Positions 1 through 8,805 of a stretch of DNA of 64,000 nucleotides are shown piece by piece. Both the position numbers and the translations under genes were made by a program. This stretch comes from Candidatus Nanopelagicales bacterium. Lineage in GTDB: Bacteria > Actinomycetota > Actinomycetes > S36-B12. A model generated the notes under the pieces. That model was not told the DNA's origin. It saw only the letters and a program-made list of their open reading frames with translations, and made no database searches. Position 1 is the stretch's first letter; every line of letters starts with the position of its first letter. The DNA is taken from contig JAFMHB010000004.1 of NCBI GenBank assembly GCA_017854795.1, forward strand, positions 68,504-132,503. Direction: 5' to 3'.

Positions 1-2
1 CC

Positions 3-974
3 GCACCCAATTTGCAGCAGGTACGCATGCAAGTCATGGATCTGCAGGGGAAAGCTGAAGCAGCGAATGAGCGGTACAACGACGCTCGAAATCGCCTTGG
101 TGGAATTCAGAAACAACTGGATACCCTGAAAGCTAAAGCTAAGCGCGAGCGTAAGGAACTCAACCAAATCATGGGTTCAGTTGATGACCTTGCTCGAGCC
201 ACGTACACGTCGGGTGGAATCGATACTTCCTTACAAGTGCTACTCGCAGAAGATCCCAACCAATTCCTCTCGCAGGCCGCAGCACTCGATCAGGTGCAAA
301 AGGGGCAAGCCTCTGCAATCCGTGGCAGCCAGACAACTCGTTTGCGGCTAGCCCAAACGGAAGCGGCAATGCTGGACAGAGAAACTGCCGCTAAAAAAGT
401 TCGCTCAGAGATGGGCGATTCCAAGGCCGAGGCAAATGATCGCTATCGCGATGCCCAAGCAATTTTGGCGAAACTAGAGGCAAGTGAGCGACGCCGCATC
501 GCCGCGATGGCGGCGAGCGAACGGGCTGCAGCACTCTCCGCCGCACGTGCAGCCTCTGCCGCAATAAGTTCAGGTAGCGGTTCCTCTGGCGGAGGGTTTA
601 CCGGAAGTGGTCGCACCGCACGAGTTGTGCAGTACGCATTGGCTCAGGTCGGCGACCGTTATGTGGCTGCGGCTAGTGGCCCGAGTGCATTTGACTGTTC
701 TGGGCTGACTATGACAGCTTGGCGACAAGCTGGTGTCTCACTACCCCACTACAGCCGCTCGCAGTATTCGACAACTCGCCGAGTTCCATTGAGCCAGGCA
801 CAGCCAGGAGATTTGGTCTTTTACTTTGGTAGTGGTGCGCACCATGTAGGCCTGTACATTGGAAATGGAAAAATGGTTCATGCTGCAAATCCGAGCAGCG
901 GTGTGCTTGTCTCCGACGTTATGGGGCCTTGGTACAACTCACGGTTTAGCGGAATCGGCCGAGTAATCGGCTAA
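3..974 (+). CDS. NlpC/P60 family peptidoglycan endopeptidase with N-terminal coiled coil (RipA-like), probably truncated by the left window edge
   Basis: Coiled-coil N-terminus; C-terminal FDCSGL catalytic Cys motif, HHVGLYIGNGKMVHA and PGDLVFY; frame open to the window edge. Confidence 0.85.
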   Translation, partial: APNLQQVRMQVMDLQGKAEAANERYNDARNRLGGIQKQLDTLKAKAKRERKELNQIMGSVDDLARATYTSGGIDTSLQVLLAEDPNQFLSQAAALDQVQKGQASAIRGSQTTRLRLAQTEAAMLDRETAAKKVRSEMGDSKAEANDRYRDAQAILAKLEASERRRIAAMAASERAAALSAARAASAAISSGSGSSGGGFTGSGRTARVVQYALAQVGDRYVAAASGPSAFDCSGLTMTAWRQAGVSLPHYSRSQYSTTRRVPLSQAQPGDLVFYFGSGAHHVGLYIGNGKMVHAANPSSGVLVSDVMGPWYNSRFSGIGRVIG

Positions 975-1023
975 GACCGCTATACCGTCAAGTTGTCCAA
1001 TCGCGAGCCCCTACTCGAACGCG

Positions 1024-2820
1024 TTACCCGTAGATCCGAGCGATATCTGCTTCATGTTCTTTGAGAACGACATTGCGCTTGAGTTTGAGCGAAGGTGTCA
1101 TCTGACCGCCTTCTTCAGTCCAGTCGGTCTCCAGAATTGTAAATTTCTTGATCGCCTCGGCGTTTGACACCGCTTTGTTTGCCAGGTCAACGGCGCTCTG
1201 GACTTCGCTCTGAATCAAGGAATTATTTACGAGTTCGGAGATGGGAGTGGTGGCACTCAAACCTTGTTGGGCAAGCCAGACGGGAATCGCTTCAGGGTCG
1301 AGGGTGACGAGAGCGCCGATGAATGGTTGAGCATCGCCAACCACCATGCACTGTCCCACAAGAAAGTTGGCCCGCAAACGGTCTTCAAGCACGGCAGGAG
1401 CAACGTTTTTGCCAGCTGCCGTCACGATCAGTTCCTTTTTGCGCCCGGTGATCCGCACAAAGCCCCGGTCATCGATCTCGCCAATGTCGCCGCTATGGAA
1501 CCAGCCATCAGGCTCAATGGCTTCAGTTGTAGCGCTCGGGTTGTTCCAATATCCGGCAAAGATGTGATCACCCTTGAGCATGACTTCACCGTCTGCTGCG
1601 ATCCGCACACTGGAACCAGGGAATGGTTGTCCTACAGTTCCAATACCTATTGCATCAGGTCGGTTTACGGTACTTGCGGCGGAAGTCTCGGTGAGTCCGT
1701 AACCTTCAAGAATTGTAACGCCGATACCGCGGAAGAAGTGGCCCAGACGTGATCCCAGCGGTGCACCACCTGAAATAGCCCACTCGATCTTGCCACCCAT
1801 GGCAGCGCGAATCTTCCCGTAAACAAGGCGGTCAAAAATCGCATGCTTGATTTTGAGGCCTAATCCGGGTCCGCCCTCGTCCAGCGACTCGCTGTATTCG
1901 ATTGCAACATGGCTTGCCTTATCGAAGATATTTCCTTTTCCGCCAGCGATAGCTTTTTGCTGTGAAGAGTTGAAGATTTTTTCAAACACTCGGGGAACCG
2001 AAAGAACAAAAGTCGGCTGAAAAGAGCCCAAAAGAGGCAGTAGTTCTTTTACATCGGGGGCGTGTCCCATGCGAACTTGAGCACGTACGCAACCGAGCTG
2101 AACTGTTCGACCGAATACGTGAGCAATGGGGAGAAAGAGCAGTGTGGATGAGTTAGGACCACGGAAAACGTTGCCAAGTCCTTCCACAATGTTGTCGACT
2201 TCAAACATGAAGTTCTTATGAGTCAACATGCACCCCTTAGGGCGACCGGTTGTGCCAGAGGTGTAAATAATTGTGGCAGTGGAATCTGGGGTGAGTGTGA
2301 TGCGTCGCGACTCAAGTTCTTCATCGCTAACATTGACGCCCGCTGCGATTAATTCATCAAGGCATTTGTCTTCGAAGACCCACACACGGGTCACGTCAGG
2401 GGTGTCGATCGCAACTTCGTCGTAGACAGCTTTGTTGGCATTGCGTTCGCAGAAAAGCGCGACGGAGCCTGAGTCGGTCAGGATCCACTGAACCTGCTCG
2501 GCAGAGGAAGTTTCATAGATTGGTGCGCTAATGCAACCTGCGTACCAAATTGCGTAGTCCACCACGGTCCACTCGTATCGTGTCCGGGACATGACACCGA
2601 TGCGGTCACCCGCCTGTATCCCGCTGGCAATAAGCCCTTTAGCTACACCCTGTACCTGCTTTAAGAATTCTGAAGCAGTAACTCCCACCCATGCATCCCC
2701 GCGCGGAATCGAGAAAACAACCTTGCTGGGGTCACTTTTTGCGTTTTGCAGAATGTGGTCGGTGAGGTTTCCACTTGTTGGGGCTGGAACCATGGCCTCT
2801 ACGGTGAACTCGGTGAGCAT
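1024..2820 (-). CDS. Long-chain acyl-CoA synthetase (AMP-binding, FadD15-like)
   Basis: TIIYTSGTTGRPKGCMLTH, EGYGLTETSA, GWFHSGDIGEID, GRKKELIVTAAGKNVAP motifs; internal ATG at 2820 is a better start than the ORF start at 2970. Confidence 0.9.
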   Translation of the reverse strand: MLTEFTVEAMVPAPTSGNLTDHILQNAKSDPSKVVFSIPRGDAWVGVTASEFLKQVQGVAKGLIASGIQAGDRIGVMSRTRYEWTVVDYAIWYAGCISAPIYETSSAEQVQWILTDSGSVALFCERNANKAVYDEVAIDTPDVTRVWVFEDKCLDELIAAGVNVSDEELESRRITLTPDSTATIIYTSGTTGRPKGCMLTHKNFMFEVDNIVEGLGNVFRGPNSSTLLFLPIAHVFGRTVQLGCVRAQVRMGHAPDVKELLPLLGSFQPTFVLSVPRVFEKIFNSSQQKAIAGGKGNIFDKASHVAIEYSESLDEGGPGLGLKIKHAIFDRLVYGKIRAAMGGKIEWAISGGAPLGSRLGHFFRGIGVTILEGYGLTETSAASTVNRPDAIGIGTVGQPFPGSSVRIAADGEVMLKGDHIFAGYWNNPSATTEAIEPDGWFHSGDIGEIDDRGFVRITGRKKELIVTAAGKNVAPAVLEDRLRANFLVGQCMVVGDAQPFIGALVTLDPEAIPVWLAQQGLSATTPISELVNNSLIQSEVQSAVDLANKAVSNAEAIKKFTILETDWTEEGGQMTPSLKLKRNVVLKEHEADIARIYG

Positions 2821-2928
2821 GTGGGTCTTCCTTTCCTCGGGTCGGTCTAACAACCGTGTCACTAAACTACGCGAATTACGCGCAAAGTGCCATAAGACGA
2901 GAAAATTATTTCGGGTTATCATTGGCCT

Positions 2929-3381
2929 GTGGGTGAGAGAAATGCAGCGATGATTCCAGACCATGATCACTCCATGATCGATATCGCCGATGACACGGTG
3001 ATCTACGCATCCCCGACTGAACTAATCGCGATAATTCGGGAGCAATCTACATGGATTCGTTGGTGGCCTGACCTCACATTGCAGGTATACGGAGACCGCG
3101 GAGAAAAGGGTCTGCGGTGGACGGTGACCGGAGCTCTCGTCGGATCTAGTGAAATTTGGCTCGAATCCATTGAAGTGGCATCGGCTGAAGAGGTTGCCAC
3201 GATCGTTCATTACTACTTGCGCGCTAACCCAACTCGAAGTGGGAGTGATATTCATCCCCGAACTATTACGAACTCAGCTCGCGAACGACGGGAAATTCAC
3301 AAATTACGCGAGCGCCATGTAATCGCATGGAAACGAACCGTTTGGGCGCTCAAAGACAGCCTAGAGAATCCCAATGTCTGA
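2929..3381 (+). CDS. SRPBCC / polyketide cyclase-like protein
   Basis: START-like pattern (YASPTELIAIIREQSTWIRWWPDLTLQVYGDRGEKGLRWTVTGAL...). Confidence 0.6.
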   Translation: MGERNAAMIPDHDHSMIDIADDTVIYASPTELIAIIREQSTWIRWWPDLTLQVYGDRGEKGLRWTVTGALVGSSEIWLESIEVASAEEVATIVHYYLRANPTRSGSDIHPRTITNSARERREIHKLRERHVIAWKRTVWALKDSLENPNV

Positions 3382-3390
3382 ACTGCTCCA

Positions 3391-4170
3391 GTGCGCCTAA
3401 ATATTGTCAGTGATGTCCACGGTGCTTACGGCGCAATCACCGCTGCTGCCAAAAATTGCGATGTCTTTGTCTGCCTAGGGGACTTGATTCTCTTCCTCGA
3501 TTACGACGAACCTGAGTACGGAATTTATGCCGATTTATTTGGGGTGGATTACGCAAAGACATACATCGCTCTGCGAACGGCAAATCATTTTGATCAAGCT
3601 CGGGAGTTCAGTGCCAATGCTTGGCGTGGGATCGGTGTCACTCAGCCAGAGGAACGCTGGGAAGTTTTGCAGCAGAAAGTCCGTGAACAATATGAAGTGA
3701 TGTTTGCGGCGATTCCGACGCCTGCGTTATTGACGTATGGCAATGTCGACGTACCGTCCCTATGGCCCGCCTACTTACGACCCGAGCATCGAGTACTCGA
3801 TGGTGAAGTGATCGAAATGAATGGCCAAAAATGGGGTTTTCTTGGCGGGGGACTGACAAGCCCCATGAGGACTCCCTATGAACTAGAGCCACAGGAATAT
3901 TGGGACAAGCTTTTTGCCATGGGGCCGGTTGACATTTTATTTACCCACATCCCCCCTTTGAGTCCATTACTCAACTACGACACCGTGGCCCGAAGGTTTG
4001 AAGTCGGTTCAGCCGCAATCACCAGTTACATCGAGAAATATTCCCCCAGATATCACTTTTTTGGTCACGTGCACCAACCGCAACGTTCACGCTTACGCAT
4101 AGGGACCACAGAATGCATCAACGTCGGGCATTTCCACAGCCGAAAGACCCCATTCACGATCGATGTTTAA
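3391..4170 (+). CDS. Metallophosphoesterase (calcineurin-like)
   Basis: SDVHG, CLGDL, YGNVD, FTHIPP and FFGHVHQPQ motifs; GTG start. Confidence 0.85.
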   Translation: MRLNIVSDVHGAYGAITAAAKNCDVFVCLGDLILFLDYDEPEYGIYADLFGVDYAKTYIALRTANHFDQAREFSANAWRGIGVTQPEERWEVLQQKVREQYEVMFAAIPTPALLTYGNVDVPSLWPAYLRPEHRVLDGEVIEMNGQKWGFLGGGLTSPMRTPYELEPQEYWDKLFAMGPVDILFTHIPPLSPLLNYDTVARRFEVGSAAITSYIEKYSPRYHFFGHVHQPQRSRLRIGTTECINVGHFHSRKTPFTIDV

Positions 4171-4266
4171 ACATTGATGATTAAGTTCGGGTTCTCAATT
4201 TGACAGTTACGGCCGACAAACCTTGTCGTCATGCAAGCGCCCCCACTGGTGGAGTACCGTGCTCCC

Positions 4267-4722
4267 ATGGCTGAACAGACCGAATCCAGGATCTCCATTA
4301 ACGCGACTCCCGCACAAATCATGGGAGTTATTGCCGACCTCCCCGCTTACCCACAATGGAGTGATGGAATCACTTCGGTCACTGTGTTGAGCAAATATGA
4401 AGACGATGGCCGCCCAGCCGATGCCCGATTTTCCCTTGCTTCCGGTCCCATCAAGGACACTTATGAGCTGGAGTACGACTGGGATGGAAATCGGAAAGTC
4501 ACCTGGACTTTGACAACGGCAGAAATGCTTACCGCAATGGATGGTGAATACGAATTGACCGACAATGGCAACGGAAGCACAACCGTGCAATACCGGTTAC
4601 AAGTTGATGTCAAGATCCCCATGATTGGGATGCTGAAGCGCAAAGCCGAAAAGGTGATCGTCGACACAGCTCTCAAAGGTCTGAAAACCCGCGTGGAATC
4701 GGGCGCGGGAAGTGTCGTCTAA
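4267..4722 (+). CDS. SRPBCC family protein (cyclase/dehydrase-like)
   Basis: ATPAQIMGVIADLPAYPQWSDGITSVTVL...; internal ATG at 4267 chosen. Confidence 0.75.
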   Translation: MAEQTESRISINATPAQIMGVIADLPAYPQWSDGITSVTVLSKYEDDGRPADARFSLASGPIKDTYELEYDWDGNRKVTWTLTTAEMLTAMDGEYELTDNGNGSTTVQYRLQVDVKIPMIGMLKRKAEKVIVDTALKGLKTRVESGAGSVV

Positions 4723-5524
4723 CCTGCGCATCACCTGTGGAACCGAACCCAAGAGGGGCTCGGTAGATTCACCTGAAGTTGTTGCTCAACTTTTTGAATC
4801 ATTGATATCGCCTTTTGGTTTTTTTACACCAACGAGTGGGCTCTTGGGTGAGTTGAATTTGTCACGAGGCGTGTATTCGTTACTTTCCGTTTCCGAGCAT
4901 CTCGAGTTCGAGTCGGTTCGCCACTTATCCCAAGCGCTCAGTGACCTTGACTCGATCTCAATCGCGCTCCTTCACATGGATTCCGAAGAGTTTGCCATTT
5001 GGTGTGGTTTAGGTAAAAGTGGTGCCAGGACCCATCTTTTACGGCTAATCAGTGAGATTCAACAGGCTCGAATTCGGGTGAAAGGAGCGGAACTGCAAGT
5101 GAATTTTGCACACAGTCAACCGAGTGCGAAATTCCTATTCAGGTCCCTCACCCAGCTTGCCCTTGTCGGAGTTGCGTTTGATCTGCCGCAGTTGCAACGA
5201 GCGTGGATCGATTCAACCGGAACGTCACTGTCAAAGAAGTGGATCTCGCAATTCGAATCGATAAGAGTTTTCAAGGGGCGTGGTGACCTTGTTGAAGGGG
5301 ATCCGTTGACATTCGCTTTTCACGTCAGGTGGAAAGGTGTTGGGAAAAGTGATCCGGCAATTGGAATTGTTCGCAATCATTTGGTAATTGATGTGGGTGG
5401 CGTGCGAAGCTTTGTCGAACTTCCCGCAGCCTGCTCGCGAATGGAAGCCGGATCCGTGCATCTCTCCAAGAATAAATTTGAGGTGGACTTTTCTGTCAAA
5501 GAAAGTGAGTGGCCCCGATCATGA
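4712..5524 (+). CDS. Uncharacterised protein; C-terminus resembles the ArsA/Get3 C-terminal domain, no P-loop seen
   Basis: C-terminal LVIDVGGVRSFVELPAACSRMEAGSVHLSKNKFEVDFSV resembles actinobacterial ArsA-like C-termini; no GKGGVGKT-type motif. Confidence 0.5.
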   Translation: MSSNLRITCGTEPKRGSVDSPEVVAQLFESLISPFGFFTPTSGLLGELNLSRGVYSLLSVSEHLEFESVRHLSQALSDLDSISIALLHMDSEEFAIWCGLGKSGARTHLLRLISEIQQARIRVKGAELQVNFAHSQPSAKFLFRSLTQLALVGVAFDLPQLQRAWIDSTGTSLSKKWISQFESIRVFKGRGDLVEGDPLTFAFHVRWKGVGKSDPAIGIVRNHLVIDVGGVRSFVELPAACSRMEAGSVHLSKNKFEVDFSVKESEWPRS

Positions 5525-5751
5525 CCGATGAACGAGATGGAGAAAAATCAACGAGTGATCTTGGTAGTTGGTTGAACTTAATGGGGGCGCCCGCATCAAT
5601 CACCGGATTGATGCCAAGTGAAATCACTGGACTAGATGTAGCGCCACTAATGTCAATGCTGGGTGGCGTTGGAATCAAAAGTGGCGTTCGGGGCGCCGAT
5701 ACTGGGGAAACTTCCACGGACGAAATCCGCTGGCTCCCGATCATTGACTAG
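5521..5751 (+). CDS. Small hypothetical protein
   Basis: ATGA overlap with the upstream gene stop; same direction in a compact operon. Confidence 0.5.
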   Translation: MTDERDGEKSTSDLGSWLNLMGAPASITGLMPSEITGLDVAPLMSMLGGVGIKSGVRGADTGETSTDEIRWLPIID

Positions 5752-5761
5752 TCTTACGCGC

Positions 5762-6727
5762 ATGGGGATCAGTGTCGGGGTAGATATAGGCGGCACCAAG
5801 ATACTTGCAGGGGTCGTTAATGATCAAGGTGAAATCCTGACCAAGATCCACCGAAGGACCCCCCGCGCCGATGCTTTCGCAGTCCTCTCGGTTGTCTCCG
5901 AAGCTATCGCTGAAACGATTTCGAACGTTGACGGAACAATTGCAGGAATTGGCGTTGGTGTCGCAGGACCGGTGGACGCGGGCAGCACCACTGTTCTGTA
6001 CGCACCCAACCTTCAATGGGCCGACGTCCCTGTTGCTGCAATCCTTGAGAATGCCATTGATTTGCCTGTACTCGTGGAAAATGATGGAAATGCGGCCGCT
6101 TGGGGTGAAGCTCGATTCGGTGGTGGGGAAGGCTTCCATGACGTGGTTACGGTGACAATTGGGACAGGGATTGGCGGTGGAATTGTCCTCGGCGGCGAAC
6201 TCTTTCGCGGCTCACATGGTGCGGCAGGGGAGATAGGTCATATGGGTGCCGTCGCCGACGGACTTTTGTGTGGTTGCGGGCGCAAGGGCTGTTGGGAGCA
6301 GTACGCGAGTGGAAATGCGTTGGTACGCGATGCGCGAGCCATGGCGACGGAGCGGCTCTTTGAAGCACAAGTCTTATTGTCTCTCGGTGATGGCAGCCCC
6401 GAGGGTGTTCAGGGTGAACACGTTACGGAGGCGGCAACATTAGGCGATCCCGTCGCAATTGAAGTTTTAGAGCGGCTCGGTGTGTGGCTTGGACGAGGAC
6501 TAGCAAGCCTCAGCGCGATATTGGATCCACAAATTTTTGTGATCGGAGGTGGAGCAAGCAAGGCGAGTGAATTCTTTTTACCGAGTGCGCGAGCAACCCT
6601 CGCAGATCGAATAATTGGAAAGGATTACCGCCCAATTCCTGAAATTCACGCTGCCCAACTGGGTAATGAAGCGGGAATTGTAGGAGCAGCTGACCTCGCA
6701 AGGCATAAGTTTTCGCCACACATTTAG
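5762..6727 (+). CDS. glkA: ROK family glucokinase
   Basis: VGVDIGGTKILAG, VENDGNAAAWGEARFG, GTGIGGGIV, zinc-binding CGCGRKGCWEQYASG. Confidence 0.9.
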   Translation: MGISVGVDIGGTKILAGVVNDQGEILTKIHRRTPRADAFAVLSVVSEAIAETISNVDGTIAGIGVGVAGPVDAGSTTVLYAPNLQWADVPVAAILENAIDLPVLVENDGNAAAWGEARFGGGEGFHDVVTVTIGTGIGGGIVLGGELFRGSHGAAGEIGHMGAVADGLLCGCGRKGCWEQYASGNALVRDARAMATERLFEAQVLLSLGDGSPEGVQGEHVTEAATLGDPVAIEVLERLGVWLGRGLASLSAILDPQIFVIGGGASKASEFFLPSARATLADRIIGKDYRPIPEIHAAQLGNEAGIVGAADLARHKFSPHI

Positions 6728-7152
6728 ACGACGGCCCCGTCACCGTAATCCTCACCTGGTGGAACATGTTTGTCTCGTTTTGACATAAGGAAAACGAAGC
6801 CACCAATAGTTGCAACGAGTCCAACTGTTGAAATGACGCCGCCGAGGCCCAAGGCAAAACTCAGTAGCAGGATGACGGGTCCCCCTAGCGCGCCAGCCCA
6901 AGCGAAACGTGCGATTGCATCACTGGGGGCAGTTATGTGAGGTGGCTCAGGAGGCACATAACCTTCGTCGAAATACTCATCAATGTAATCGCGCTCAGGA
7001 ATTAACTCATGTGGAGTGGGATCACTGCGAAAATGTGGTCCCAGATCAATTTGGCCACTGAGATCAGCCACGATTGCATCCCATGCATCATTATTTTTCT
7101 GTGGATCTTGTGGATCCTGTGGATCTTCTGGATTCGGCGGAGTCATTGTCAT
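6724..7152 (-). CDS. Actinobacterial membrane protein of unknown function, two TM segments
   Basis: Acidic, proline-rich N-terminus plus two hydrophobic helices (FAWAGALGGPVILLLSFALGLGGVISTVGLVATIGGFVFLM). Confidence 0.55.
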   Translation of the reverse strand: MTMTPPNPEDPQDPQDPQKNNDAWDAIVADLSGQIDLGPHFRSDPTPHELIPERDYIDEYFDEGYVPPEPPHITAPSDAIARFAWAGALGGPVILLLSFALGLGGVISTVGLVATIGGFVFLMSKRDKHVPPGEDYGDGAVV

Positions 7153-7166
7153 GAGATGCGTTCCTG

Positions 7167-7958
7167 TTACCCGTTGATGAGGCGCTTTATGAACTCAGCG
7201 CTCGCGGTCTCAATCAGCTCCGCGTCGTAGTCAAGTGTCGCGACATGGAATGAATTTTCCAAGGTAATTTCCTTTTTGTCCGTGCTGGAAACATGCTCAA
7301 GGATCCATTGCGAATTGGAAGCCTCAACCACGTGGTCTTGCAGGCTGCGAAAAAGTAAAACAGGCTGGTTGACCTTGCTGATATCGCTTTTGACTAATTT
7401 CCACAATTGGGCGAGTGAGGAGGCTGCCTTCAATGGGATTTTTTCATAGGCAACCTCGTCCTGCCCGGGTTTGGCAATATCGTTTGATATCCCGGGGAAG
7501 GATTTAAGAAACTTTGAGACAATAGGTAGCAAATGGCGATCTGATCGCTCTGAGTGTACGGCCGGGTTTACTAAAACTATTCCGGAAATTTCGTTGCCGT
7601 GCTCCTCTGCGAGACGAAGGGTAAGGGATCCACCCATTGAGAGGCCGCAGATAAAAACTTGATCGCACTTCGACTGCAACTCGCGCAAATTGCGTTCGGC
7701 TTCTGCGTACCAGTCTTCCCACGTTGTCAGGTTCATGTCCTGCCAGCGTGATCCGTGACCGGGAAGGCGTGGCACCCGGACAGACCAACCATTCTGGGAA
7801 AGTGCTCGACCCCAAGGGGTCATTGAGGCAGGTGAACCGGTGAAGCCATGAATGAGAAGAACACCGATACGGGCTGATGGGCCCGTTGGGTCGATGCTCC
7901 ATGGTTGCGCGCCTGGTGCCAGTGGCATTGGGATCTCCTGGTTCATTCGGTCCATCAT
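7167..7958 (-). CDS. Alpha/beta hydrolase (carboxylesterase / monoacylglycerol lipase-like)
   Basis: LLIHGFTGSP oxyanion motif, GLSMGG nucleophile elbow, QDHVV and SFHVATLD; start uncertain (7946-7958). Confidence 0.85.
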   Translation of the reverse strand: MMDRMNQEIPMPLAPGAQPWSIDPTGPSARIGVLLIHGFTGSPASMTPWGRALSQNGWSVRVPRLPGHGSRWQDMNLTTWEDWYAEAERNLRELQSKCDQVFICGLSMGGSLTLRLAEEHGNEISGIVLVNPAVHSERSDRHLLPIVSKFLKSFPGISNDIAKPGQDEVAYEKIPLKAASSLAQLWKLVKSDISKVNQPVLLFRSLQDHVVEASNSQWILEHVSSTDKKEITLENSFHVATLDYDAELIETASAEFIKRLING

Positions 7959-8091
7959 TTCGATATTTCGTTGGTACTTGATAGAGCGTACGCCTATGAT
8001 CATGTCGAGGCTGCGGACCGCCAAAAATTGGGAGATTAGGTAGGCCCTTAGGCTTCGGTAATTCGTAAAGATACGAGAGGCGGGTGAGCGG

Positions 8092-8805
8092 ATGCTGTAT
8101 TGGTTCATTAAGCACATCCTGCTTGGCCCATGGCTCAAAATCCTTTTTCGACCTTGGGCAGAGGGACAAGAAAATATTCCCGAATCAGGTGGGGTAATTC
8201 TCGCCAGTAACCACTTAAGTTTTTCAGACTCGTTCTACTTGGCGCTCGTTGCAAAACGTCCTATGGCCTATCTCGCTAAGAGCGACTATTTCACGGGCAA
8301 AGGGATTAAGGGTTATCTCACTAAATTGTTTATGCGTGGGGTGGGGCAGCTTCCCGTTGACCGCTCTGGTGGTCGAGCCTCGGAGGCGGCAATTCACACG
8401 GCACTTCAGGTATTGGATGCAGGAGATATTTTAGGAATTTACCCAGAAGGAACCCGTTCACCCAACGGAATTTTGTACCGTGGGAAAACTGGGCTAGCCC
8501 GGATGGCACTTGAGGCCCATGTCCCCATCATTCCAGTCGCGATGATCAATACCTATGAGATACAGCCTCCCGGAAAACTGCGACCTCGACTCAAGCGGGT
8601 TGGTATTCGCGTGGGTAAACCTTTAGATTTTTCCCGTTATGAAGGTTTAGAGGATGACCGTTTTGTTTTGCGCTCGGTGACGGATGAAGTCATGTATGAA
8701 CTCATGACACTCTCTGGCCAGGAGTATGTTGACATGTACGCAACTCGTGCCAAGGAGCTTATTTCTCAGGGCGAGTTAGCCGATGCCGCAAGTTCGCTGC
8801 GTTAG
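8092..8805 (+). CDS. plsC: 1-acyl-sn-glycerol-3-phosphate acyltransferase
   Basis: NHLSFSDSF (NHxxxxD) and YPEGTRSPNG motifs. Confidence 0.9.
   Translation: MLYWFIKHILLGPWLKILFRPWAEGQENIPESGGVILASNHLSFSDSFYLALVAKRPMAYLAKSDYFTGKGIKGYLTKLFMRGVGQLPVDRSGGRASEAAIHTALQVLDAGDILGIYPEGTRSPNGILYRGKTGLARMALEAHVPIIPVAMINTYEIQPPGKLRPRLKRVGIRVGKPLDFSRYEGLEDDRFVLRSVTDEVMYELMTLSGQEYVDMYATRAKELISQGELADAASSLR

Noticed and set aside
1264-1752. 162-aa plus-strand ORF inside the acyl-CoA synthetase
   Set aside because: Fully antisense to a well-supported gene; no recognisable protein features
7100-7135. 9-bp TGTGGATCY tandem repeat
   Set aside because: Simple in-frame DPQ repeat in a low-complexity N-terminus; little significance
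7504-8169. 221-aa minus-strand ORF overlapping the alpha/beta hydrolase
   Set aside because: Alternative frame of the same strand; composition looks like frame-shifted coding sequence
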